Assembly: GCA_016190505.1 (NCBI GenBank)
Contig: JACPQM010000047.1
Coordinates: 1 to 64,000 of the forward strand
Direction of reading: 5' to 3'
DNA: 64,000 bases
Source: Chloroflexota bacterium
GTDB lineage: Bacteria > Chloroflexota > Dehalococcoidia > JACPQK01
Below are positions 9,066-18,262 of this stretch, in pieces. The position numbers were made by a program, and so were the translations under genes. Position 1 is the stretch's first letter. Each line of letters begins with the position of its first letter. The notes under the pieces are model-generated. The model was not told where the DNA came from. It was given only the letters and a program-made list of their open reading frames with translations, and did no database searches.

Positions 9066-9481
9066 ACGTCGGGACCCTGGTGGCTATTGTAGCATGGGGC
9101 ACTCCATGGCTGTGGACCGGAGATTCCTTCCCGTCATTGCGAGCGCAGCGAAGCAATCTCAGGCCCTTGGCTCCGTCCGTAGGTTGCTTCGTCGCTCCGC
9201 TCCTCTCAATGAACCGAGCCCCCATGTCAATAGGGGAGTCGGACAGGACGACGTATCAGAGTCGTGCCCCTGGCACCGGGCATGCCCCGTCATTGCGAGC
9301 GCAGCGAAGTCCCGACACGTCGGGGCCCATGTCACCGTCAGTAGATTGCTTCGTCGTTAGGCTCCTCGCAACGACGGAATGCGCACGCCGCGAGCCGGTT
9401 CATGGCTCTACATTGGGTCCCGACGCCTCGGGACCTGTAAGACTCGCAATGACATTGATGGCGAACTTCAAGGACACCACA
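9066..9481. repeat. Intergenic repeat cluster, CGTCATTGCGAG family
   Basis: There is no supportable gene. Two copies of a repeat built from CGTCATTGCGAGCGCAGCGA and its inverted partner (AGATTGCTTCGTCG type) occur near 9131-9216 and 9289-9365. The second copy of the 87-bp repeat follows at 9392-9478. The repeats can fold into long hairpins between arsM and mfd, both on the minus strand. Confidence 0.75.
9392..9478. repeat. 87-bp dispersed repeat, copy 2
   Basis: Near-identical to 121-207, in the same orientation. It ends 4 bp before the arsM stop codon. Copies 9.2 kb apart point to a mobile or recombining repeat. Confidence 0.8.
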
Positions 9482-10249
9482 CTAGGCTGGCTTGACGGCG
9501 GTGACCTTGACGCTGGCCAGGTTCTGGCGCCAGCCCTGGGCGTTCGAGACGTCGGTCTCATGGGCCACAGCCACGCGCGTGAAGCCGGCCGCCCGAATGA
9601 AGCCCAGGTAGTCCTCCCTGGGCGATGCCCCGGCGATGCACCGGGACCAGGCGTCCAGGCTGGCCTCCACCTCCGGAGGCAGTGGCGCCCGCTTCACGAT
9701 GTCGGAGACGGAGAGCCGGCCACCGGGCTTGAGGACGCGGTATGCCTCGCGGAACACGGCGGCCTTATCCGGCGAGAGGTTGATGACGCAGTTGGAGATG
9801 ATGACATCCACCGAGGCGGACTCCACGGGCATGGCCTCCATCTCGCCGGGGCGGAACTCCACGTTGTCCACCCCCATCTTGCGGGCGTTGTCTTGCGCCA
9901 GCTCGATCATCTCCGGCGTCATGTCCAGGCCAATGACACGCCCCTGTGGCCCCACGCGCTGGGCGGACAGAAAGCAATCTATGCCGCCGCCGGAGCCCAG
10001 GTCCAGCACCACCTCGCCAGGCTGGAGGGAGGCCAGGGCCAGCGGGTTCCCACAACCGCGGGCCGCCTCCACCACGCTATCCGGCAGGGACTGGAGCACC
10101 TGCTCCGAGTAGTAGGCCACCACATGGGGTGGCGCCTTGCGCGCCGAGCCGCAGCAGCTCTTTGCCGGCGCCTTGTCCAGGGTCTCCCTGGCCACCGACG
10201 CATACCGGTCCCTTACCACTTGCTGGATGTCCGTTGGGTGTTTGGCCAT
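9482..10249 (-). CDS. arsM: Arsenite S-adenosylmethionine methyltransferase
   Basis: ArsM methylates arsenite with SAM in the cytosol, giving methylated and volatile arsenicals. The 255-residue protein has the SAM motif VLDLGSGGGIDC, the cysteine pair SCCGS near the N-terminus, and two further cysteines in family-typical places (ISNCVINLSPDK and SRCIAGA). A GGGAGGCGGAT ribosome site precedes the ATG. No arsR or ars transporter lies nearby, so it is a lone detoxification gene. The strong promoter and overlapping dyad upstream suggest control by a repressor coded elsewhere. Confidence 0.93.
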   Translation of the reverse strand: MAKHPTDIQQVVRDRYASVARETLDKAPAKSCCGSARKAPPHVVAYYSEQVLQSLPDSVVEAARGCGNPLALASLQPGEVVLDLGSGGGIDCFLSAQRVGPQGRVIGLDMTPEMIELAQDNARKMGVDNVEFRPGEMEAMPVESASVDVIISNCVINLSPDKAAVFREAYRVLKPGGRLSVSDIVKRAPLPPEVEASLDAWSRCIAGASPREDYLGFIRAAGFTRVAVAHETDVSNAQGWRQNLASVKVTAVKPA

Positions 10250-10284
10250 ATCCGCCTCCCGATCTCCGATTTGTTGCGGTTGTT

Positions 10285-10313
10285 ATTATAGGGACTATAT
10301 TGATAATGGTCAA
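10285..10313 (-). promoter_or_regulatory. arsM promoter with overlapping dyad operator
   Basis: On the minus strand there is a -35 TTGACC (10313-10308), a 17-bp spacer and a perfect -10 TATAAT (10290-10285). The dyad TTGA-N6-TCAA (10300-10313) covers the -35 box and lies within a larger ATATTG...CAATAT inverted repeat. This is what an ArsR-type operator would look like, but the repressor is not identified. Confidence 0.75.
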
Positions 10314-10410
10314 TACAATATGTGGCGTAACACACGCATAGCGCGGGTCGGTTGAGTCGCAGTTGGCGGTCGAGCCGGATTGATACCTACGACCCAAACA
10401 GATGCGTTGC

Positions 10411-10448
10411 TAGGCGGTCTGGCGCCGGTGGGCTTCCTCCCACTGGAG
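10411..10448 (-). pseudogene. Hemerythrin 3'-end remnant
   Basis: These 38 bases are identical to 19135-19172, the 3' end of the hemerythrin-like gene at 19134-19673, and encode its tail LQWEEAHRRQTA on the minus strand. The rest of the gene is absent. It looks like a scar of a rearrangement or a duplicated gene. Confidence 0.7.
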
Positions 10449-10458
10449 CAACACCTTA

Positions 10459-10487
10459 TTGACACCTGACATGGTTGGGTGTAAAAG
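10459..10487 (+). promoter_or_regulatory. Candidate promoter of the stressosome operon
   Basis: A -35 TTGACA (10459-10464) is followed by 17 bp and TAAAAG (10482-10487). The -10 box is weak. The site lies about 180 bp upstream of the rsbR ATG, in the only gap before that operon. Confidence 0.45.
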
Positions 10488-10670
10488 ATAGTTCGTAGGA
10501 ATAAGGTGGCCTGTGGGGGGATAGGCGCAGGTTGCCTAGGAGGTTCGTCGCAGTATATCCGGGAGACATGGTGTTTTCCCCAAGGAATTAGGTTCATGCC
10601 GGGAGGGGCAGGGTGAGAGACGGGTGTTTGTTGTTGATTGGACAATCCTAGTCACAGAGGAGGCGGGTAC

Positions 10671-12341
10671 ATGCAACGGTCCGACGACAGAGCGGGAAGG
10701 TCCAGGCAGAGGCGTGCCCAAGACGAACTACAGGCGTCGCAGTATGCTCGGAGCCTGATTGAGGCAAGCCTGGACCCGCTGGTCACCATTAGCCCCGATG
10801 GCAAGATCACCGACGTCAACGAGGCCACCATCAGGGTCACCGGGGTTGCCCGCGAACAATTAGTCGGCAGCGACTTCTCGAACTACTTTACCGAACCCAA
10901 GAAGGCCCGAGAGGGCTACCAGCAAGTCTTTGCCAAGGGTTCCGTCACCGACTACGCTCTCACCATCCGCCACGGGGATGGCAAGCTGACCGACGTGCTG
11001 TACAACGCCTCGGTATACAAGGACGGTCGCGGTACCGTCCTCGGGGTGTTTGCCGCCGCCCGGGACATCACCGCGCAGAAGAAAGCGGGGGAGGAGCGCT
11101 CTCGGCTAGCGGCCATCGTTGACTCATCCGCCGACGCCATTATCGGCAAGACGCTTAATGGCGTGGTCACAAGTTGGAACAAAGGGGCTGAACTGATGTT
11201 CGGGTACGCGGCCTCGGAGGTCATTGGCAAGCACATCTCGATCGTTATTCCCCCCCAACTCCGGGACGAGGAACGAAGCATTCTGGAGAGACTAAGCCAG
11301 GGCCATAGCATCCAGCCCTACGAGACTACGCGTGTGCGCAGGGATGGCGGACTCATTGACGTGTCAGTCACCGTCTCACCAGTGCGGGATGCCGACGGTA
11401 ATATCGTAGGCGCTTCCAAGATTGCCCGCGACATCACCGCCCAGAAACAGGCGTCCCAGTATGCCCGCAGCCTGATCGAGGCGAGCCTAGACCCGCTAGT
11501 CACCATCAGCCCTGACGGGAAGATCACCGACGTCAACGAGGCCACCATCAGGGTCACCGGGGTTGCCCGTGACCAACTGGTGGGCAGCGACTTCTCCAAT
11601 TACTTCACCGAGCCCGACAAGGCCAGGGAGGGCTACCGGCAGGTCTTTGCCCAGGGGTCCGTCACCGACTATCCCCTGACTATCCGACACAAGGACGGTG
11701 AACTGACCGATGTGCTGTATAACGCCTCCGTGTACAAGGATGTGGGTGGCAACGTCCTGGGGGTGTTTGCCGCCGCCCGCGATATCACCGACCAGAAGAA
11801 AGCCGAAACGGAGCTACAAAAGGCGCACAGCGAGCTGGAGTTGCGTGTCCAGGAACGGACTGCGGAGCTGGCCACGGCCAACGAGTCCCTCCAGGGTGAG
11901 ATCGCAGAGCGGCGCCGCGCTGAGCAGGTGATCCGTGAGCTATCCACGCCTGTTCTCCAGGTTCGGGACGGGATGCTTATCTTGCCCATCATCGGTATTC
12001 TGGACTCCCAGCGGGCCCGGCAACTTACGGAGCAACTGCTGCGGGCCATCCGCGACAACCGCGCCCGAGTCGCCGTCGTAGACATCACGGGGGTCCCCGC
12101 CGTGGACTCCAAGATCGCTAACCACCTGCTGCAGACGGCAGAAGCTGCCCGCCTTATGGGCGCGACCGTGGTGCTCACGGGCTTGTCGCCCGAGGTGGCG
12201 CAAGCGTTGGTGTCCATTGGCGTGGACCTGAGCCGGCTGACCACAGTCGGCGACCTACAGGGCGGCATCGCAGACGCCGACCGGCGACTGGGCTACAAAG
12301 TGACCCGGGAAGGGGAGACGGCTTTGGGCCGCAGGGCATAA
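10671..12341 (+). CDS. rsbR: RsbR-type stressosome sensor with three PAS domains and STAS
   Basis: RsbR proteins form the stressosome core with RsbS and release RsbT on stress. This 556-residue version has PAS domains near 24-139, 143-262 and 263-380, a coiled coil to about 425, and a C-terminal STAS domain (430-545). The first and third PAS domains are close copies of each other. In the STAS domain AVDSKIANH carries a serine where B. subtilis RsbR has the phosphorylated Thr171. B. subtilis RsbRA has a globin-like N-terminus, so PAS input here is a different sensor. ATG 10671 follows AGGAGG with 7 bp spacing, so I use it rather than the track start at 10638. Confidence 0.9.
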   Translation: MQRSDDRAGRSRQRRAQDELQASQYARSLIEASLDPLVTISPDGKITDVNEATIRVTGVAREQLVGSDFSNYFTEPKKAREGYQQVFAKGSVTDYALTIRHGDGKLTDVLYNASVYKDGRGTVLGVFAAARDITAQKKAGEERSRLAAIVDSSADAIIGKTLNGVVTSWNKGAELMFGYAASEVIGKHISIVIPPQLRDEERSILERLSQGHSIQPYETTRVRRDGGLIDVSVTVSPVRDADGNIVGASKIARDITAQKQASQYARSLIEASLDPLVTISPDGKITDVNEATIRVTGVARDQLVGSDFSNYFTEPDKAREGYRQVFAQGSVTDYPLTIRHKDGELTDVLYNASVYKDVGGNVLGVFAAARDITDQKKAETELQKAHSELELRVQERTAELATANESLQGEIAERRRAEQVIRELSTPVLQVRDGMLILPIIGILDSQRARQLTEQLLRAIRDNRARVAVVDITGVPAVDSKIANHLLQTAEAARLMGATVVLTGLSPEVAQALVSIGVDLSRLTTVGDLQGGIADADRRLGYKVTREGETALGRRA

Positions 12342-12345
12342 GCTT

Positions 12346-12720
12346 ATGCGAGTACCGATCCTCAAGCAGGGACCGTATTTGATCGCCTCGGTACAATCGG
12401 CGCTAACCGATGCTGATCTGCTGCAGATGCGGGACGATCTGGCCAGGCTAGTTGGCCAGCATCGCTCCCATGGGGTAGTCGTAGATGTAACGGCCCTCGA
12501 CGTTCTGGACTCATTCGCCGCTCGCACACTCCGTACCATGGCGTACGCCATCAGGTTGCGGGGAGCGCAGATGGTCATCGTCGGTATCCAGCCCGAGGTG
12601 GCCTTCGCCATGGTGCAACTTGGTCTGTCACTGCCGGGTGTGGACACGGCCCTGGACCTGGAAGAGGGACTTGCGCTGCTGAACAGGAAGACTTCGGAGG
12701 ACCATGCTAGTGAAGGATGA
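12346..12720 (+). CDS. rsbS: Stressosome scaffold RsbS (STAS domain)
   Basis: A 124-residue single STAS domain. The segment VLDSFAARTLRTMAY holds the serine equivalent to Ser59 of B. subtilis RsbS, which RsbT phosphorylates to open the stressosome. It starts 4 bp after rsbR and overlaps rsbT by 17 bp, consistent with coupled translation. The length and motif fit the family closely. Confidence 0.93.
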   Translation: MRVPILKQGPYLIASVQSALTDADLLQMRDDLARLVGQHRSHGVVVDVTALDVLDSFAARTLRTMAYAIRLRGAQMVIVGIQPEVAFAMVQLGLSLPGVDTALDLEEGLALLNRKTSEDHASEG

Positions 12721-13111
12721 GGTCAGGGTGACGATCAAGTCCGACGTGGACGTTGTCGCCGCCCGACAAGAGGGACGCGCGCTGGCTGCCCACCTGGGCT
12801 TCTCCACGGGCGATCTTGCCCTGATCGCCACTGCGATCTCCGAGGTGGCGCGCAATATTGTGAACTATGCCAAACAGGGTGAGATCATCCTGAAGGTGGC
12901 TGAGAAGGATGGGCGTTACGGCATCGTCGTGGTCGCTCGCGACCAGGGACCGGGAATCGCCGATGTAGCTCGGGCCATGCAGGATGGTCACTCCACGTCG
13001 GGAGGTCTGGGTCTGGGACTACCTGGGTCCAAAAGGGTAATGGACGACTTTGACATCGTGTCTGAGGTTGACAAAGGTACTACTGTTACGATGAAGAAAT
13101 GGGCGCGTTGA
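12704..13111 (+). CDS. rsbT: Serine-protein kinase RsbT
   Basis: RsbT is a GHKL-type kinase of 135 residues that phosphorylates RsbR and RsbS and is then free to bind a downstream partner. The N-box (SEVARNIVNYA), G1 (RDQGPGI) and glycine-rich lid (GLGLGLPGSKRVMDDF) are all present. In Bacillus the freed RsbT activates RsbU; no RsbU is coded here. The only candidate partner is the histidine kinase two genes on, which appears to have an RsbU-type N-terminus. Confidence 0.95.
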   Translation: MLVKDEVRVTIKSDVDVVAARQEGRALAAHLGFSTGDLALIATAISEVARNIVNYAKQGEIILKVAEKDGRYGIVVVARDQGPGIADVARAMQDGHSTSGGLGLGLPGSKRVMDDFDIVSEVDKGTTVTMKKWAR

Positions 13112-13713
13112 AAGAGGATCCTGTGGTGTGGGGTGTAGCCTCCTTTGTCCTTCCCGGACAGGTAGAGTGTGGAGACCTGCACGTGGTGGCACCGTTCCCG
13201 AACGGCGTGCTGCTGGCGGTCATAGATGGCCTGGGGCATGGCCGCGACGCGGCCACGGCTGCCAGAATCGCCGCTGTCACGCTCTCGAACCAAGCCGAGG
13301 AGTCCGTCATCCCACTGGTGCGGCAGTGTCACGAGCGACTACTGAAAACGCGGGGCGTGGCCATGACGCTGGCGTCGTTCAACGGGATCGACAGCACGAT
13401 AACCTGGCTCGGGGTGGGTAACGTTGAAGGTTTCCTCCTCCGGTCCGGGGTCAACCGCCGCGAGAAGGCCGCTGTCCTCCTGCGCGGAGGGGTAGTCGGC
13501 TATTCGCTACCACCGCTGCGTGCTGAGATCCTCCCGGTGGCCTGCGGCGATACACTGGTTTTGGCTACCGACGGCATCCGCAGCGGCTTCGCCGACGCGC
13601 TTTTCCTGGAGGGATCCCCTCAGCAGATCGCTGACCAGGTTCTCACGGTTTCCGGCAATGGGACTGACGACGCCCTGGTGCTCGTGGCGCGCTTTGTGGG
13701 ACACACGGGGTGA
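13099..13713 (+). CDS. rsbX: PP2C-type phosphatase RsbX
   Basis: RsbX removes phosphate from RsbR and RsbS and resets the stressosome. The 204-residue protein carries the PP2C/SpoIIE signature LLAVIDGLGHGRDA with metal-binding aspartate, a GVGNVEGFLL segment and a LATDGIRSGF motif. It overlaps rsbT by 13 bp, and its TGA overlaps the GTG of the next gene. This completes an RsbR-S-T-X module. Confidence 0.9.
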   Translation: MGALKEDPVVWGVASFVLPGQVECGDLHVVAPFPNGVLLAVIDGLGHGRDAATAARIAAVTLSNQAEESVIPLVRQCHERLLKTRGVAMTLASFNGIDSTITWLGVGNVEGFLLRSGVNRREKAAVLLRGGVVGYSLPPLRAEILPVACGDTLVLATDGIRSGFADALFLEGSPQQIADQVLTVSGNGTDDALVLVARFVGHTG

Positions 13714-14711
13714 ACAGCTATCCGGTCACCCTCAAGCAGAGCTATTCTTCCGCTCTGCAAGCGTACCTTGCCGACGCACAGGAAGCCGCGCTGATGCGAG
13801 CGTATGAACTCGGACGGCAAGCCACAGAAAACGGGCTAGGGGTCCTGGATATCGCCGCGGTCCACCAGGAGGCGCTGACCCAGGTCCTTCGCCCGAGCTC
13901 GCCGTCCCAAGAGACGCTGCAGACCGTCCAGGCTGCCTCCAAATTCCTTGCGGAGTGCATCGCCCCCTTCGAAATGACTCACCGTGGCTTCCGTGAAGCT
14001 AACGCGGCGTTGAAGCAGCAAGCAACGCAGCTAGCGAACTTGAACAAGGAACTTGATGCCTTCGCCTATTCCGTCTCGCACGACCTTCGCGCCCCGCTGA
14101 GAGCAATTGACGGATTCAGCCAAGCGCTCCTGGAGGACTACCTGGACAAGTTGGACGCTCAAGGCGTGGACTACCTGAATCGGGTCCGCAATGCCAGCCA
14201 GGCCATGGGCCGGCTCATCGACGGCCTGCTGAAGCTCTCCCGCCTGACCCGCGCCGAGATGCGCCGCCAGCCTGTGGACCTGAGCGCCACTGCCCAGGCC
14301 ATTGCCGAAGCCCTCAGGAAGAGCCAGCCGGAGCGCCGTGTGGCGTTCTCCATCGCCGGCGGAGTGACTGCCAACGGTGACCCGGTGCTCCTCCAAGTGG
14401 TACTGGAGAACCTGCTGAGCAATGCCTGGAAATTCACCTCCAGGCACGCCACCGCGACCATCGAGTTCGGAGCTACGTGGCAGGACGGGAAGCAGGTGTG
14501 CTTTGTGCGGGACGATGGTGCTGGCTTCGAGATGGCCTATGCCGGCAAGCTCTTCGGTGCTTTCCAGCGCCTGCACGGGAGGAACGATTTCGAGGGCACG
14601 GGCATCGGCTTGGCCACCGTCCGGCGCATCATTGATCAGCACGGGGGCCGCGTGTGGGCCGAGGGGGCCGTGGACAGGGGGGCAGCTTTCTATTTCACAC
14701 TTGAGCCGTAG
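13710..14711 (+). CDS. Histidine kinase with RsbU-like N-terminal domain
   Basis: This 333-residue kinase has no membrane segment. Residues about 1-85 (YSSALQAYLADAQEAALMRA, AYELGRQA, HQEAL) resemble the N-terminal domain of RsbU/RsbRD proteins, which in RsbU binds RsbT. A HisKA domain follows (SVSHDLRAPLRAIDGFS, phospho-histidine in SHD), then a HATPase with N-box and GTGIGLATV. It starts on a GTG overlapping the rsbX stop. The arrangement suggests that RsbT freed from the stressosome acts on this kinase, replacing the RsbU-sigma B branch. The domain call is by eye. Confidence 0.85.
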   Translation: MNSYPVTLKQSYSSALQAYLADAQEAALMRAYELGRQATENGLGVLDIAAVHQEALTQVLRPSSPSQETLQTVQAASKFLAECIAPFEMTHRGFREANAALKQQATQLANLNKELDAFAYSVSHDLRAPLRAIDGFSQALLEDYLDKLDAQGVDYLNRVRNASQAMGRLIDGLLKLSRLTRAEMRRQPVDLSATAQAIAEALRKSQPERRVAFSIAGGVTANGDPVLLQVVLENLLSNAWKFTSRHATATIEFGATWQDGKQVCFVRDDGAGFEMAYAGKLFGAFQRLHGRNDFEGTGIGLATVRRIIDQHGGRVWAEGAVDRGAAFYFTLEP

Positions 14712-14720
14712 GGTAGATCA

Positions 14721-15167
14721 ATGAACGAAAAGGCCATTTTGCTGGTGGAGGACAATCCCGACGATGAGGCCCTCACCTTGCGCGCACTCAAGCGGAACAA
14801 GATCCTGAACGAGATAGTCGTGGCCCGGGATGGGGCCGAGGCTCTGGACTACCTCTTTGGCACCAGCGTGATCAGTGGTCAGGATGCGCCGCTTAACCCC
14901 GAGATAGTCCTCCTTGACCTGAAGTTGCCCAAGCTTGACGGGCACGAGGTGCTGAAGCGGATCCGCGCTGACCCACGCACGAAACTGCTGCCTGTGGTGA
15001 TTCTCACCTCCTCCACAGAGGACGAGGATGTGGTCAAGGCCTATGGCCTGGGGGCCAATAGCTATGTCCGCAAACCAGTGGACTTCGACCAGTTCTCGGA
15101 GGCAGTGCGGCACCTAGGACTGTACTGGCTGGTGTTGAACGTCCCGCCGCGGTCGAAAGGGAGGTAG
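14721..15167 (+). CDS. Single-domain response regulator (Rcp1/CheY-like)
   Basis: A 148-residue receiver with no output domain. The acidic pocket is in LLVEDNPDDE, the phospho-aspartate in IVLLDLKLPKLDG, the threonine in VILTSS, and the lysine in YVRKPVDF. The insertion before the phosphorylation site matches receivers paired with phytochrome-type kinases. It lies 9 bp after the kinase gene, so the two probably form a phosphotransfer pair. Confidence 0.92.
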   Translation: MNEKAILLVEDNPDDEALTLRALKRNKILNEIVVARDGAEALDYLFGTSVISGQDAPLNPEIVLLDLKLPKLDGHEVLKRIRADPRTKLLPVVILTSSTEDEDVVKAYGLGANSYVRKPVDFDQFSEAVRHLGLYWLVLNVPPRSKGR

Positions 15168-15172
15168 GAACG

Positions 15173-17461
15173 TTGGGGACTCCGCTGCGTGTCCTTATTG
15201 TCGAAGATTCCGCTGACGACGCCGAACTCCTGGTCCGAAACCTGCGCCTGGGTGGCTATGAGCCGGTATCCGAGGTGGTAGACACGGAGGCACAGTTCCT
15301 GAATGCCCTGGATCGAGGGGGATGGGACGTAATCCTGTGTGATCACGCCCTTCCCCAATTCAACTCGCTCAATGTGTTGCATATGCTAAGAAAGCGTGGC
15401 CTGGATATCCCCTTTGTCATCGTGTCGGGCCTCATCGGTGAGGAAGAAGCCGTGGACGCTATGAGGGCCGGTGCCCAGGACTACATCATGAAAGGCAATC
15501 TGGCGCGGCTTGTGCCAGCTATCCAAAGAGAGCTCAGGGAAGTGGGGGTACGGGGAGAGCGTCGGAGGGTCGAGGAGGAGCGGGAAAGGCTTGCCGCCAT
15601 GGTCGAGGCAACCAGCGACTTCGTCGGCGTCGCTGACGGTGAGGGACGCGCACTATACCTGAATGCCGGGGCGAGGAGAATGATGGGCGTTGCCCTGGAT
15701 GCGGACGTCTCGGACCTGCGTCTCCGTGAACTGTATCCGGAGCGGATCCGAGTGAAGATCATGGACCAAGCCTTACCAGATGCTATGCGCGCCGGCGCTT
15801 GGCAGGGTGAGACCATCATGCTGAGACAAGATGGGCGGGAGATTCCTGTGTCACAGGTAGTCCTTTCGCACAAGGCGCCGGACGGCACCGTTCGGTTCCT
15901 GTCTACCGTTGCCCGCGACATCAGCGAGCGTCAACGGGCCGAGGAGGCCCTCCGCAAGGCAGAAGAGCTCTACCGTGGCTTGGTCGAGGCCAGTGGAGCT
16001 TGGATAACGCGGGTGAATCGTCAGCGAGAGCGCACGTTCGTCACCGGAGCCAAGTCTGTACTCCGGGTCACGCCCCCGGACGAGGCCACCTCTCCGGTGT
16101 TCGGGTCACACGTGCATCCAGACGACAAGGGTGGCTTTTTAGCCACGTTGGAGCGGGTCTTCGAAACTGGTCAGCCCATATACGGAAGAAACCACAGGGT
16201 CATATTCGGGGAACATGTTCACCACATGTCGGTGAACTGGGAGCCCATCAAGGATGAAGAAGGGAACGTCGTTGAGGTCCAACTTGCGGGCTTTGATGTA
16301 ACGGACCAGAAGCTGCTGGAAGAGCAGTACTATCAGGCCCAGAAGATGGAGAGCGTGGGACGGCTTGCCGGTGGCGTGGCCCACGACTTCAACAATCTCC
16401 TCACCGCCATCATTGGCTTCACCGAGATGGGGCTGTTGGCATTGCCCACGGAAAGCCCTGCGCGTCCTTATCTGGAGGAGGTCAAGGGTGCCGGTGAACG
16501 GGCGGCAACCTTAACTCGTCAACTCCTGACCTTCTCCCGCCGCCAGCCTGTTCAACCCAAAGTATTCAACCTGGGCGAGCTGACTTCGAACATGGCGAAG
16601 ATACTCCGCCGTCTCATTGGAGAAGATATCGAGCTGGCCACACGGTCAGCGCTAGGCCTGTGGAAAGTAACAGCGGATCCCGGCCAGATTGAGCAGGTCC
16701 TGGTGAATCTGGCGGTCAACGCTCGCGACGCCATGCCGCACGGGGGAAACCTCCTAATCGAGGTAGCCAATGTCACCCTGAAGCCGGACCATGTCCGGCA
16801 GCACGGCGAGGTGCCCCCTGGTGACTATGTGCTGTTGGCGATCACAGACACTGGGGCAGGCATGAGCGAAGAGATAAAGGCCCATCTCTTTGAGCCTTTC
16901 TTCACCACCAAAAAGCAGGGCACCGGTCTGGGGCTGGCCACCTGCTACGGCATCGTGAAGCAAAGTGGTGGCCACATCTCAATCTGCAGCGAGTTAGGCA
17001 AAGGCACCATGGCGAAAGTCTACCTGCCCAGGACCGCCGACGGGGCAGAAGAGGCGCCGAAGAGCCAGGATCCGGTGCCATCGGCCAGGGGACGGGAGAC
17101 CGTCCTGCTGGTCGAGGACGACCCTGCAGTCAGGTCTCTCTCCGCCGGGGCGTTGCGACAGTTGGGCTACACCGTGCTGGAGGCAGCCAACGGAGATGAG
17201 GCGCTACATGTCGTACACGAACACTCTGCAACCTCCATCCAACTGGTGTTGACCGATTTGGTGATGCCCCAGATGGGGGGCAAGCAATTGGCTGAGCGGC
17301 TCGTAGCCATGCGGCCAGACCTCAAAGTAGCATTCATGTCGGGGTATGCCGATGGGGCGATCGCCCATAACGGAATGTTGGAGGCGGGCACTACGTTCCT
17401 CCAAAAGCCCTTTAGCCGTCGCGCGCTGGCACAAATGGTGAGGGGGGTGCTCGACAAGTGA
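15173..17461 (+). CDS. Hybrid histidine kinase REC-PAS-PAS-HisKA-HATPase-REC
   Basis: The protein has 762 residues and appears soluble. An N-terminal receiver (about 5-125; [13 protein letters not shown]) is followed by two PAS domains (about 140-260 and 265-385). A HisKA domain follows with the H-box [17 protein letters not shown], then a HATPase ([12 protein letters not shown]) and a C-terminal receiver (about 640-760, [11 protein letters not shown]). It starts on TTG 15173, 8 bp after a GGGAGGT site and 5 bp after the previous gene. It could pass phosphate to its own receivers or to the regulator downstream. Confidence 0.92.
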   Translation: MGTPLRVLIVEDSADDAELLVRNLRLGGYEPVSEVVDTEAQFLNALDRGGWDVILCDHALPQFNSLNVLHMLRKRGLDIPFVIVSGLIGEEEAVDAMRAGAQDYIMKGNLARLVPAIQRELREVGVRGERRRVEEERERLAAMVEATSDFVGVADGEGRALYLNAGARRMMGVALDADVSDLRLRELYPERIRVKIMDQALPDAMRAGAWQGETIMLRQDGREIPVSQVVLSHKAPDGTVRFLSTVARDISERQRAEEALRKAEELYRGLVEASGAWITRVNRQRERTFVTGAKSVLRVTPPDEATSPVFGSHVHPDDKGGFLATLERVFETGQPIYGRNHRVIFGEHVHHMSVNWEPIKDEEGNVVEVQLAGFDVTDQKLLEEQYYQAQKMESVGRLAGGVAHDFNNLLTAIIGFTEMGLLALPTESPARPYLEEVKGAGERAATLTRQLLTFSRRQPVQPKVFNLGELTSNMAKILRRLIGEDIELATRSALGLWKVTADPGQIEQVLVNLAVNARDAMPHGGNLLIEVANVTLKPDHVRQHGEVPPGDYVLLAITDTGAGMSEEIKAHLFEPFFTTKKQGTGLGLATCYGIVKQSGGHISICSELGKGTMAKVYLPRTADGAEEAPKSQDPVPSARGRETVLLVEDDPAVRSLSAGALRQLGYTVLEAANGDEALHVVHEHSATSIQLVLTDLVMPQMGGKQLAERLVAMRPDLKVAFMSGYADGAIAHNGMLEAGTTFLQKPFSRRALAQMVRGVLDK

Positions 17462-17506
17462 GCGCGGACCACTTGGGGGCGCCGTGCGACGCGGGTGACA
17501 CGATCT

Positions 17507-18220
17507 ATGCCAGGTGACAAGCCTACCATCTTGGTGATAGAGGACGAGGCCCGCGTCCAAAGGCTGGAAAAGCTCGTGCTGGAGCAGGCGGGCTACTCCG
17601 TAGAGTCGGTGGCCTCCGGCGAGGTGGGGCTGGAGGCGCTGGTCGAGAAGAGCCCGGCCCTGGTGCTGTTGGACATATCCCTGCCCGGAATGGACGGCTT
17701 TACCGTCTGCCAAAAGGTCCGGGAGTTCTCCCTGGTACCGGTTATCCTGGTCACCGGCAAAGGCAGCGAGGCGGACAAGGTGCGCGGGCTGGAGGCCGGC
17801 GCCGACGACTACGTGTGCAAGCCCTTCTCCCAAGCCGAGTTGCTGGCCAGGGTAAAGGCCGTGCTGCGCCGGGCTTCCCTGGGGAGCGGCCCAGCGGAGC
17901 CCGCATTCCACAGCGGAGACCTGGAGGTGGACTTCGTCCGCAATCACGTGAGATTGGCCGGGCGGGAGGTGGAGCTCTCGGCCACGGAGCACAAGCTGCT
18001 CTGCTATCTGGCCCGCAACGCGGGGCGCATCCTCACCCCGGAACAGATACTGGAACGGGTGTGGGGCCAGGAGTACGGGGGCGAAGTCCACTTGCTGCGG
18101 GTAACCATGGGCCGCCTCCGTCAGAAGCTTGGCGACGACCCGCGGGAACCCAAGTACATCGTCACCCGGCCGGGAATCGGCTACGAGTTGGGGCTCCGAA
18201 AGGGCGACGGGAATGCGTAG
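17507..18220 (+). CDS. OmpR/PhoB-type response regulator
   Basis: About 237 residues: an N-terminal receiver (phospho-aspartate in VLLDISLPGMDG, lysine in YVCKPFS) and a C-terminal winged-helix DNA-binding domain (LSATEHKLLCYLARNAG ... LRVTMGRLRQKLGDD). It is the likely transcriptional output of the kinases upstream. The track begins at GTG 17495; ATG 17507 gives the usual N-terminus. It is the last gene of the stressosome cluster, which has no sigma-B or anti-sigma gene. Confidence 0.9.
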   Translation: MPGDKPTILVIEDEARVQRLEKLVLEQAGYSVESVASGEVGLEALVEKSPALVLLDISLPGMDGFTVCQKVREFSLVPVILVTGKGSEADKVRGLEAGADDYVCKPFSQAELLARVKAVLRRASLGSGPAEPAFHSGDLEVDFVRNHVRLAGREVELSATEHKLLCYLARNAGRILTPEQILERVWGQEYGGEVHLLRVTMGRLRQKLGDDPREPKYIVTRPGIGYELGLRKGDGNA

Positions 18221-18262
18221 GTTGTGATGGAGGGCCTCCATCAGATGTGTCAATGATACCAT

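Noticed and set aside
8861-10291. Plus-strand ORF of 476 codons across the mfd start, the intergenic repeats and arsM
   Set aside because: It is antisense to two recognised genes and reads through repeat DNA. No domain is visible.
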